Of a DNA stretch of 12,133 bases, positions 1 to 6,743 are shown one piece after another (the stretch's first letter is position 1; every line of letters begins with the position of its first letter). A program made the position numbers and the translations under genes. The stretch spans positions 1 through 12,133 of the forward strand of contig CALZJV010000138.1 of NCBI GenBank assembly GCA_945787595.1, written 5' to 3'. Origin of the DNA: an uncultured Desulfobacterales bacterium (GTDB taxonomy: Bacteria > Desulfobacterota > Desulfobacteria > Desulfobacterales > JAFDCJ01). The notes below the pieces were generated by a model, which saw nothing but the letters and a program-made list of their open reading frames with translations, did no database searches and had not been told where the DNA came from.

Positions 1-2
1 GT

Positions 3-677
3 TGTGCCCAATCACTTTTTGACGGTTTTAAGCCGGGAGGGGATGATGGCTTCAAAGCACCGGATATCACCGTAACCGATGGTATAATCAGAGAAGGATG
101 GAGCACATCGTCGGCCGTATCTTTCGTGGCCCTTGCATTTGAAACGGTTCGCATGGCCCATCAGGATGCTGCGGCGCTTACCGTCATCAGCAAGATTCTG
201 CGGTCCATGTACCTGCATCGTGAAATTCGTGAAAAAGGCGGCGCCTATGGCGGATTTGCTCTATACAGCACCGAAGACGGTCTTTTCAGTTTCGCTTCCT
301 ACCGCGATCCCCACATCGTATCCACCTTAAAGGCTTTTGATAATGCCGCCGTCTTTATTCGCTCGGGAAGTTTCAGTGATGAGGATGTCAAAGAGGCCAT
401 TTTGCAGGTCTGTTCTGAAATTGACAAACCCGATCCCCCGGGGCCGGCTGCCAGAAAAGCATATTATCGCAAAATCATCTCTCTTAGCGATGAAATGCGA
501 ACCCGTTTCAAAAGCCGGCTGTTGTCGCTAACCCGCAGCCAGGTGGTGCAGGCCGCCGGGAGGTATTTCGATGAGAATATGACCCGAAAGGCGGTGGCGG
601 TGATTTCGGGGGAAGATAAATTGAAGGCGGCCAATGAGAAACTGACCGGCAAACCGCTTGAACTGCACCGGATTTAG
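3..677 (+). CDS. M16C family zinc metalloprotease (PreP/CYM1-like), C-terminal part; 5' end outside window
   Basis: The frame is open from the first bases of the window to a TAG at 675-677, so this is the 3' end of a longer gene (about 224 codons visible). The run EIREKGGAYGG (near base 220-250) is the hallmark of the C-terminal half of M16C peptidases (presequence-protease type), where the second half-clamshell holds the substrate-binding R/Y residues. A segment reading EGWSTSSAVSFVALAFE before it and the fold length fit the same domain. The catalytic HxxEH motif lies in the N-terminal half and is not in the window. Members degrade short unfolded peptides. The gene is convergent with the efflux operon. 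A GTG at 126 could be mistaken for a start, but homologous sequence continues upstream of it. Confidence 0.85.
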   Translation, partial: CAQSLFDGFKPGGDDGFKAPDITVTDGIIREGWSTSSAVSFVALAFETVRMAHQDAAALTVISKILRSMYLHREIREKGGAYGGFALYSTEDGLFSFASYRDPHIVSTLKAFDNAAVFIRSGSFSDEDVKEAILQVCSEIDKPDPPGPAARKAYYRKIISLSDEMRTRFKSRLLSLTRSQVVQAAGRYFDENMTRKAVAVISGEDKLKAANEKLTGKPLELHRI

Positions 678-690
678 GTTTTATCGGGTC

Positions 691-750
691 TTTTATGACA
701 ACATGTTGTCAGAAAATGAAGGTTTCAGGTGTCAGTGTTCAGGTTTCAGG
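691..750 (+). repeat. Dispersed intergenic repeat, copy 1, with 16-bp palindrome
   Basis: Bases 696-735 match 7980-8019 at 38 of 40 positions. The left end is a perfect 16-bp palindrome at 696-711 (TGACAACATGTTGTCA). The right end runs into GGTTTCAGGTGTCAG-type repeat sequence. It begins about 14-20 bases after the stop codon of the M16C gene. Copy 2 also lies just downstream of a + strand gene, so the element favours 3' flanks in this window. Confidence 0.8.
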
Positions 751-947
751 CCAGCCGCTGGCCACAAAACGGCCAGTTTAATCAGAAAAAAACCGGGCCA
801 TTTTGGGGTAGTTTCACACGGTTTCGGATGTCAGGTTCCAGCAACCGATTTCGACCCGCTGTGTCGGAGTCGTTCATGAAATGGACTTTCTTTCACCGGC
901 GTTGGCCTTCAGTTGCAACCAAATCAGTTTTCAGGCTTCAGTATTTA

Positions 948-976
948 CTGACACCTGACACCTGAAACCTGAAACC
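948..976 (-). repeat. Inverted copy of the GGTTTCAGGTGTCAG-type repeat
   Basis: The + strand reads CTGACACCTGACACCTG followed by AAACCTGAAACC. Its reverse complement is made of the same TTTCAGG and TGTCAGG units found at 721-750. The two blocks form an imperfect inverted pair about 200 bases apart. The units are short tandem steps of 6-8 bases, so the pairing is variable rather than a single fixed stem. Confidence 0.7.
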
Positions 977-1108
977 AGGAACAGATTTGATCTATGGCAA
1001 AGCCGATCATCTCTGACCTGACCCAGAGGACCATGTTTTCGATTTTGAATAAATTTTACCAACAGCCGTGATTTACACCCACGCATTGGGCCCGGCCACA
1101 CTTAAACA

Positions 1109-4100
1109 TCATTTCGCAGGCGCCTGCTTGACAGCTTCTTTCCTTACTGCCTGCCCGGTTTCCGGTTTCTTCTTTCGAAACCCGGCCAACTTTTGCATGA
1201 CAACATAAAAGACCGGTGTGAACAGCAGCGACATGACTGTCGCCGCAACCATACCGCCCACCACAGCCGTGCCGATGGCCTGGCGGCTGGCGGCGCCGGC
1301 GCCGGCAGCGACCACCAGGGGCATAAACCCGGCGATGGAGGAAATCGCCGTCATCAGGATGGGGCGAAACCGCAGTTTGGCGGCATCCATGGCCGCCTCC
1401 CGGAATCCTTTTCCCTTTTCGCGCTCGGCCATGGCAAACTCCACGATCAGAATGGCGTTTTTGCTGGCCAGGCCAATGAGCAGCACGATGCCGATCTGGG
1501 TATATACGTTGTTGTCAAAGCCGCGCATCACAAGCGCAACGACGGTACCGAGCACCGCCAGGGGCACCACCAGAATTACCGCCACGGGGTTGCTCCAGCT
1601 TTCGTATTGGGCGGCCAGCACCAGGAATACCAGCACGATCGCCAGGACAAAAACCATGATGGCTTCCGACCCTACTTTTTTTTCCTGAAAAGACATGCCG
1701 GTCCACTCATAGCCCATGGAACCGGGCAGTGTGCGGTCGGCCATCTGTTCCATCAGGTTCAGGGCCTGCCCGGAGCTGAAGCCCGGTGAGGCCTCACCGG
1801 TGATGGAGGCGGACGGGTAAAGGTTGTAGCGCAGGATAGTCTGTGGTCCAAGGATTTGATCAACGCTCACCAGGGTGCCGATGGGAACCATCTTGCCCCC
1901 GGCATCGCGCACATCGAGGCGGCGGATGTCGTTGGGTTCCATGCGGAATTGATGATCAGCCTGGACTTTCACCTGCCAGGTGCGGCCAAATTTGTTGAAA
2001 TCGTTGACGTAATAGGAACCGAGATAGGTCTGCAGGGTGTTAAAGACGCTGCTAAGCGGAACCTGAATGGTCTTTGCCTTGGTGCGGTCGACCTCGGCGA
2101 AAAGCTGGGGTACATCGGCCCGGAAGGTGCTGTTTAAATTGGCCAGGCCTGACTGGGCATTGCCGGCCTGGATAATCTCCCGCACCATTTGCTGCAGTTC
2201 CCTCAGCCCGACATCGCCACGGTCTTCGAGCTGCATCTGGAAACCGCCGGCAACTCCCAGGCCGGTAATGGCCGGAGGGGAAAAAGCAAACACGATGGCC
2301 TCCTGGATCTGGAAAAACTGACGCTGCAGGTTGGCTAAAATCGCCGCCATGCTGAGATCCGGGTCGGTGCGTTCCTCCCAGGGCTTCATGATGATAAAAA
2401 CCGTCGCCATGTTGGAGGCGTTGGTGGCGTCAATCAGCGAGTAGCCGCCCAGGGAAACCCAGTCCTGGATACCGGGTGTTTTTTTGAGAATGCCGTCGAT
2501 GCTGTCGAGAACCGCCTGGGAACGTTCCAGGGAGGCGGCGTCTGGCAGCTGGATGCTGGCCATTACGTAACCCTGATCCTCGATGGGCAAAAAGCCCGTG
2601 GGCAGGCGCGTAAACTGCCAGCCGGTCAGGCTTAACAGCCCCAAAAACAGCAGCAGCATGATCGCCGTCCGGCGTACAAATGTCTTGACCAATGCCGCGT
2701 ATCCGTTTTCGGTTTTGCGGAATACGGCGTCAAAACCACGGAAAAACACATTTTTGCGCTCCTTCGGCGGCCGAAGTAGGAGGGCTGCCAAGGCCGGACT
2801 GAGGGTCAGGGCGTTGATGGAACTGAAAATGGTGGAGATAGCGATGGTTAGGGCGAACTGACGATACATCTGCCCGGTGATGCCCGGCAAGAACGCGGAT
2901 GGAACAAAGACGGCCAGCAGAACCAGGGTGGTGGCCACCACGGGGCCGGAAACCTCGTTCATGGCTTTAATTGCAGCCTCCTTGGCCTTTAAGCCCTGTT
3001 CTATGTGGGTCGCGGTGGCTTCCACCACCACGATGGCGTCATCCACCACGATACCGATGGCCAGCACGAGGCCGAAGAGGGTCAGCATGTTCAGTGAAAA
3101 ACCCATCGCCAGCATGACGGCCAGGGTGCCGATAAGGGATACCGGGATGGTCACCGCCGGCACCACGGTTGCCCGCCAGTCCTGCAAAAAGATGAACAGC
3201 ACCAGAAACACCAGGCCCGCCGCCTGGAAGAGGGTGACAAAGACCTCCCGGATCGATTGTTCGACGAATATGGTTGTGTCATAAGGGATCGTGTACTGAA
3301 GGCTTTCGGGAAAATAGGTCTGCAGCTCTTCCATAGTGGCGTACAGCTGCTTGGCCACATTCAGCGCGTTGGCCCCCGGCAGCTGGTAGATGAGCACACT
3401 GGCCGACGGCTTGCCGGTCAGGCCCGAGGTGAGGTCGTAGCTCTTGCCCCCTAGATCGATACGGGCGATATCCTTTAGACGAGTGATGCGCCCGCCTTCG
3501 CCGGTCTTTATGATGATGTCCTCGAACTGCTCAATGTCCGTGAGACGTCCCAGCACGTTGACCGTGTACTGGAAGCTCTGGCCGGGAGGGGCAGGGGGCT
3601 GGCCGATTTGCCCGGCGGCCACCTGGACATTTTGCTCTCTGATGGCGGCCAGCACGTCCTCGGTGGTCAGATTGCGGGACTTGAGTTTGGGGGGATCGAG
3701 CCAAATGCGCATGCTGTAGTCGCTGGCCGGAAATACACTGACATCACCGACGCCGTCAATACGGCTGAGTACATCGCGAAGGCGCAAGGTGGCGTAATTG
3801 CTCAGGTAAAGCTCATCAAAACGGCCATCGGGCGAAAATAGAGAGATGATCAGCACGATATTGGTGGATTTTTTCTTGGTATTGATGCCCTGACGCTTGA
3901 CTTCCTCCGGTAGTTTGGCCTCCGCCAGTTTGACGCGGTTTTGCACCAGAACTTGGGCCATGTCCAGATCCGTGCCGACATCGAAGCTGACCGTCAGGAC
4001 GTAAGAACCATCACTGGCGCTGGTGGAAGACATGTAAATCATGTTTTCAACACCATTGACCTCCTGCTCGATGGGGGCGGCGACCGTTTCGGCCACCACC

Positions 4101-4267
4101 CGCGCGTTGGCGCCGGGGTAGGAGGTGGATACCTCCACCGTGGGCGGGGTAATCTCGGGGTACTGGGCAATGGGCAACACACCCACGGAAACCGCGCCGG
4201 CAATCACGATCACAATGGAGATGACACTGGCAAAGATGGGATGTTCGATGAAAAATTTGGAAATCAT
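1109..4267 (-). CDS. RND (HAE1 family) multidrug efflux pump, inner-membrane subunit, AcrB/MexF-like
   Basis: The protein is 1052 residues, the usual length for hydrophobe/amphiphile RND pumps. It has an N-terminal membrane helix (about 10-30) and the porter-domain hallmark around 47-75 (TSYPGANARVV, then AAPIEQEVNGVENMIYMSS). A TM4 segment carries the proton-relay aspartates D409-D410 (GIVVDDAIVVVE) and TM10 carries the relay lysine K936 (GLASKNAILIVEFA). The second porter half begins after TM7 near 555 (LPTGFLPIEDQGYV). All relay residues are present, so the pump should be functional. It trades periplasmic protons for export of drugs or other amphiphiles. An AGGGG-type ribosome site (4275-4279 on the - strand) precedes the ATG. 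The gene follows the adaptor gene with a 158-base gap. Substrate cannot be read from the sequence. The pattern is closest to the MexF/AcrB group. The 1031-1052 tail is short and Lys/Ala-rich. Confidence 0.96.
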   Translation of the reverse strand: MISKFFIEHPIFASVISIVIVIAGAVSVGVLPIAQYPEITPPTVEVSTSYPGANARVVAETVAAPIEQEVNGVENMIYMSSTSASDGSYVLTVSFDVGTDLDMAQVLVQNRVKLAEAKLPEEVKRQGINTKKKSTNIVLIISLFSPDGRFDELYLSNYATLRLRDVLSRIDGVGDVSVFPASDYSMRIWLDPPKLKSRNLTTEDVLAAIREQNVQVAAGQIGQPPAPPGQSFQYTVNVLGRLTDIEQFEDIIIKTGEGGRITRLKDIARIDLGGKSYDLTSGLTGKPSASVLIYQLPGANALNVAKQLYATMEELQTYFPESLQYTIPYDTTIFVEQSIREVFVTLFQAAGLVFLVLFIFLQDWRATVVPAVTIPVSLIGTLAVMLAMGFSLNMLTLFGLVLAIGIVVDDAIVVVEATATHIEQGLKAKEAAIKAMNEVSGPVVATTLVLLAVFVPSAFLPGITGQMYRQFALTIAISTIFSSINALTLSPALAALLLRPPKERKNVFFRGFDAVFRKTENGYAALVKTFVRRTAIMLLLFLGLLSLTGWQFTRLPTGFLPIEDQGYVMASIQLPDAASLERSQAVLDSIDGILKKTPGIQDWVSLGGYSLIDATNASNMATVFIIMKPWEERTDPDLSMAAILANLQRQFFQIQEAIVFAFSPPAITGLGVAGGFQMQLEDRGDVGLRELQQMVREIIQAGNAQSGLANLNSTFRADVPQLFAEVDRTKAKTIQVPLSSVFNTLQTYLGSYYVNDFNKFGRTWQVKVQADHQFRMEPNDIRRLDVRDAGGKMVPIGTLVSVDQILGPQTILRYNLYPSASITGEASPGFSSGQALNLMEQMADRTLPGSMGYEWTGMSFQEKKVGSEAIMVFVLAIVLVFLVLAAQYESWSNPVAVILVVPLAVLGTVVALVMRGFDNNVYTQIGIVLLIGLASKNAILIVEFAMAEREKGKGFREAAMDAAKLRFRPILMTAISSIAGFMPLVVAAGAGAASRQAIGTAVVGGMVAATVMSLLFTPVFYVVMQKLAGFRKKKPETGQAVRKEAVKQAPAK

Positions 4268-4284
4268 TTTAGGACCCCTTTGTG

Positions 4285-4312
4285 GAATGAGGAATGATGA
4301 TTGACGAATGAC
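4285..4312 (+). repeat. Left arm of 28-bp inverted repeat between the efflux genes
   Basis: This arm pairs with 4383-4410 at 27 of 28 positions, with the single mismatch at the seventh base. The arms enclose about 70 bases. It begins 18 bases upstream of the pump ATG, so it sits in the leader of the pump gene on the - strand transcript. Confidence 0.85.
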
Positions 4313-4382
4313 TATTTATGGAGTGCTGTCGATTTTAACGCTACTATCATTAAACGACGGAGCGAAGCGACATCCACCATTC

Positions 4383-4436
4383 GTCATTCGTCAATCATCA
4401 TTCGTCATTCGTAAATCGTCATTTGTCATTCCTTTC
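4383..4436 (-). repeat. Right arm of inverted repeat plus extra ATTCGTCATT-type units overlapping adaptor stop
   Basis: Bases 4383-4410 are the partner of 4285-4312. From 4398 to 4430 the motif continues as near-tandem copies of ATTCGTC/ATTTGTC. The last copy overlaps the adaptor TGA (4426-4428, read on the - strand). An extra unit precedes the arm at 4379-4383. The array therefore lies directly against the 3' end of the coding sequence. Whether it acts as a structural mRNA element or is an inserted REP/MITE-like sequence cannot be decided from one copy. Confidence 0.75.
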
Positions 4437-5730
4437 TTTCCGCTTCCTTTTGGGGTTGAGCGTCGCCGCCTTGAGTCGGTACTGCAGCAGATTTTGCCTT
4501 GTCCTGCCCGGCTTCAGCAGCGGCTTTGAGGGCTGATGCCGTCAGCGATTTCATGTCGGTTTGCTCCGGATCGACCTTCGCTCCCGGCCGGGCCCGCTGC
4601 AGGCCGTTGACAACGACCGCTTCATCCGGTTGCAGCCCCTCTTCGATGACGCGCAGGCCGTCCACCAGCTGACCCATGCGAATCGGCCGTTTCTCCACCA
4701 TGTTCTCGCTGTTGACCGCCAGCAGGTAACGTCCGCTCTGATCGGAACCGATGGCGCGCTCAGTCACCAGCAGGGCGTTTTCCCGCTTGTCGATGGGCAT
4801 GCGAAGGCTGACAAAAAGACCCGGGATGAGCACCGGCGCTTTGCCCGGGTTGGGGAAGACCCCCCTCAACTGCAACGTGCCGGTTTGTTCGTCGACACCG
4901 GATTCTGCAAAATCCAATTTTCCCTGGTGGGGATAGCCTTCTTCATTGGCGATCTCAAGGAAAACCTGGATGTCAGCCTCGATTTCCGAATCTTCAGCGG
5001 GATCGAGACCTTTTTCCTGGACTTTTTTACGATTCATCGCCATCACCTTGAGCAGATCCCGTTCGTTGAGGTTAAAGTAGGCATACATGGGATCATAGCG
5101 GGTGACCGTTGTCAGCAGAGTCGGCTCACTTTCACCGACCAGATTCCCCAGGTCCACGAGATTGCGGCTGACACGGCCGGTAATCGGGGCCGTGACTTTG
5201 GTGTAGCTCAAATCCAGGCCGGCCTTCTCGACCTTGGCCTTCGCACGCAGGATATCTGCCCGGGCAATATCACGTTCCCCGCGCCACTTGACCACATCAG
5301 TCTCGGCGCCGGCTTTCTGTTTGAAAAGCTTCTCGGCCCGCTGAAACTCGATCCTGGCCCGCTTATGCTGTGCCTCGGCACTGCTCAGTTCGGCCTGGGC
5401 CGCATTCAGCTCGGCGTCATATTCGCGGGGATCGATCTCAAAAAGCAGGTCGCCTTCCTCAACCTTTGTGCCGGGGGTAAAGTGCATGTTCTGCAGGAAT
5501 CCGGCAACCCGAGCACGCACCTCTACCATCTTAAAGGCATGGGTCGTGCCGGTAAATTCCAGATAATCGATAACCTCTTGCTGCAGGGGCTTTGCCACGG
5601 TCACCTTTGGCGGCGGCGGCTCCACGTATTCATTTCGCTGGTCACAAGCGGCAAATATCCAGACGATCAAAAGGATCGCTGCGACCTGGGCGCAATTTTT
5701 CAGGTTGTTTACTCCGGCAGGACTTTGCAT
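4426..5730 (-). CDS. RND efflux periplasmic adaptor (membrane fusion protein) lipoprotein, AcrA/MexE-like
   Basis: The protein is 434 residues. The N-terminus has a lipoprotein signal with an FAAC lipobox, lipid-anchor cysteine C29. The family order follows: first half of the lipoyl/barrel-sandwich domain (about 69-101, ending GDLLFEIDP), an alpha-helical coiled-coil hairpin (about 103-172, Ala/Glu/Lys-rich), second lipoyl half (about 174-198, TKVTAPITGRVSR), beta-barrel (about 210-310) and membrane-proximal domain (about 315-385). A charged Ala/Lys/Gln tail from about 390 to 434 is longer than in AcrA. It bridges the inner-membrane pump to an outer-membrane channel and is anchored in the periplasm. 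The start is supported by AGGAG at 5738-5742, seven bases upstream of the ATG. It is the first gene of the operon. No channel gene is nearby, so a TolC-like partner must come from elsewhere. Confidence 0.95.
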   Translation of the reverse strand: MQSPAGVNNLKNCAQVAAILLIVWIFAACDQRNEYVEPPPPKVTVAKPLQQEVIDYLEFTGTTHAFKMVEVRARVAGFLQNMHFTPGTKVEEGDLLFEIDPREYDAELNAAQAELSSAEAQHKRARIEFQRAEKLFKQKAGAETDVVKWRGERDIARADILRAKAKVEKAGLDLSYTKVTAPITGRVSRNLVDLGNLVGESEPTLLTTVTRYDPMYAYFNLNERDLLKVMAMNRKKVQEKGLDPAEDSEIEADIQVFLEIANEEGYPHQGKLDFAESGVDEQTGTLQLRGVFPNPGKAPVLIPGLFVSLRMPIDKRENALLVTERAIGSDQSGRYLLAVNSENMVEKRPIRMGQLVDGLRVIEEGLQPDEAVVVNGLQRARPGAKVDPEQTDMKSLTASALKAAAEAGQDKAKSAAVPTQGGDAQPQKEAERKE

Positions 5731-5764
5731 GCATATTCTCCTTTTTTTGGTTCAGGGTCAAACT

Positions 5765-5804
5765 AAAGCATACTTGGGATACAGTCAATATTTTGATATG
5801 CTTT
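5765..5804 (-). promoter_or_regulatory. Possible operator/promoter of the efflux operon
   Basis: An 8-bp perfect inverted repeat, AAAGCATA (5765-5772) and TATGCTTT (5797-5804), lies 35-74 bases upstream of the adaptor ATG. Between the arms, on the - strand, is a TTGACT hexamer resembling a -35 box. No good -10 hexamer is present at 17 bases (TAGTTT only). Local regulators often control such pumps, but no regulator gene is adjacent here. This is a suggestion only. Confidence 0.35.
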
Positions 5805-6205
5805 GTCTTCTCTTGTTTGAATTTCACGCTCTGTGTGTTATGTATGATTCCCTGTTTGTCATTCTCATCCGTGTCGATATGACCCGTTCATCCGGCCCGC
5901 TCACATTTTAATAAACGCGCCAAACACCTTTAATCCGAGCCGATGCTGAACCGTTGCACCCAATAGGGTGCGTAACTGAGTTGGCCTAAATTTTGCGTTT
6001 TCGTCATATAGCATCAGATGAAATAAGATCACCCAATCTAACATATAGCAGATTGGCGTCGCTTGCCATTTTCTGATCGGTCAAAATGTAGAGAATTTCC
6101 ATTGCCGATTGTATCTCAGGCTGCATTGGGTGGGTCGTTATTTAATCACTATTGGAGGTTAAGAATTTGATATGGTTGGGTTAATACATTCCCAAAGTTA
6201 GAAAT

Positions 6206-6236
6206 TTGACCCCAATGCTCAAAAATGGAGTATAAT
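6206..6236 (+). promoter_or_regulatory. Candidate sigma-70 promoter for the PilZ-like/HTH gene pair
   Basis: TTGACC (6206-6211) and a perfect TATAAT (6231-6236) are separated by 19 bases, longer than the ideal 17. Transcription from here would give a leader of roughly 80 bases containing the TCATCA/TGATGA hairpin. The -10 match is strong and the spacing is weak. Confidence 0.45.
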
Positions 6237-6324
6237 AAATACGATAATTTGATTTAAACTTCTTGACTTTTCATCATGAATTTGATGATCTCTTAACCTT
6301 AAAACCTGAAAGGAAAGGAAAATT

Positions 6325-6678
6325 ATGGCCCGAGCTGTCACAAAGGATAGTTCTATGAATAAAAGATCGGAATCCAGAGATGCTCCCAAAGGATTTCATG
6401 GTGCATCCATAAAATTGGTTGGTGTACCGCTATATCAATTCAAATTGAAAGATACATCAGAAAATGGTGCCAGCATTCTGGTAAAAGAAGATTCCTTTAT
6501 GCTTAATTACCTGAAAGTTGGACAAACTTTACAAATAAACTTTTCCTCTGATCTTGAATTCGATCACAATGGCGACTTCGAAACAGAAATCGTGCACATA
6601 ACCAAAGTAGATAAAGGTCGTTACAAGGGACATTATTTGGTGGGTGTGCAAATTCTGGATAAGAAAGGCGCGTTGTAA
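6325..6678 (+). CDS. Small PilZ-like domain protein
   Basis: 117 residues with no signal peptide or membrane helix, so probably cytoplasmic. The segment KDTSENGASI (D43, S45, G48) fits the (D/N)xSxxG motif of PilZ domains. A possible RxxxR (R14-R18) lies 25 residues before it, roughly the family spacing. The rest reads as a short beta-rich domain ending in GHYLVGVQIL, as PilZ proteins often do. If both motifs are real the protein could bind cyclic di-GMP. The N-terminal motif lacks the usual hydrophobic context, so binding is uncertain. The start is set by a strong AGGAAAGGA site five bases before the ATG. A second Met at residue 11 has no such site. The gene is AT-rich compared with the efflux genes and is followed after 65 bases by the HTH-DUF2914 gene, probably in one transcript. 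Confidence 0.6.
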   Translation: MARAVTKDSSMNKRSESRDAPKGFHGASIKLVGVPLYQFKLKDTSENGASILVKEDSFMLNYLKVGQTLQINFSSDLEFDHNGDFETEIVHITKVDKGRYKGHYLVGVQILDKKGAL

Positions 6679-6681
6679 TAT

Positions 6682-6731
6682 AGAGAATTCTGACGCCTGG
6701 CTTGTTCGGGCGTGTTAAAGAATAATTCTCT
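6682..6731 (+). other. Hairpin in the intercistronic gap, next to the downstream ribosome site
   Basis: AGAGAATT (6682-6689) pairs perfectly with AATTCTCT (6724-6731). An inner stem ACGCC/GGCGT (6693-6697 with 6709-6713) lies inside. The outer arm ends one base before the GGAG (6732-6735) of the next gene, so folding could modulate its translation. No T-run follows, so it is not a convincing terminator. Confidence 0.45.
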
Positions 6732-6743
6732 GGAGCTTGAATA

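Larger units (their letters stand above)
678..1108. other. Intergenic region between convergent genes, repeat-rich, no gene seen
   Basis: No supported coding sequence. It holds a 16-bp palindrome (696-711), copies of a GGTTTCAGGTGTCAG-type repeat in opposite orientations (719-750 and 948-976), and a compact GC hairpin at 749-763 (GGCCAG, 3-base loop, CTGGCC). No hairpin followed by a clear T-run was found, so the terminators of the two convergent transcription units are not identified. Short ORFs here have no recognisable product. Confidence 0.7.
5731..6324. other. Intergenic region between divergent genes; hairpins but no gene seen
   Basis: About 590 bases between the - strand efflux operon and the + strand PilZ-like gene. 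No coding sequence could be supported in either direction. Small structures are visible: GCACCC-AATA-GGGTGC (5956-5971), CCAATCT/AGATTGG with a 10-base loop (6033-6056), and TCATCA/TGATGA with a 6-base loop (6271-6288). The nonamer CATATAGCA occurs twice (6005-6013 and 6042-6050). AT content is high from about 6140 onward. Confidence 0.6.

Noticed and set aside
126..128. GTG as start of the M16C protein
   Set aside because: The same frame is open to the window edge and its upstream residues still look like the family, so the gene starts outside the window.
1193..1789. 198-codon and other ORFs antisense to the RND pump
   Set aside because: The translations are His/Gly/Gln- or Arg/Ser-rich without family features. 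The pump on the other strand is full-length and convincing.
4379..4436. CRISPR array from the ATTCGTCATTC units
   Set aside because: The units are 7-15 bases with almost no spacers and pair with a distant inverted copy. There are no cas genes.
4561..5766. 401-codon ORF on the + strand
   Set aside because: It lies entirely antisense to the adaptor gene, whose product has a complete lipobox and all family domains. The + strand translation has no recognisable domain and is a GC-bias shadow.
5956..5971. GCACCC-AATA-GGGTGC hairpin as a terminator
   Set aside because: No T-run follows on either strand, and it lies upstream of both flanking genes rather than at a gene end.
6263..6291. TTGACT as the -35 box of the PilZ-like gene
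   Set aside because: No acceptable -10 hexamer lies 15-19 bases downstream. The TATAAT at 6231 is a better candidate.
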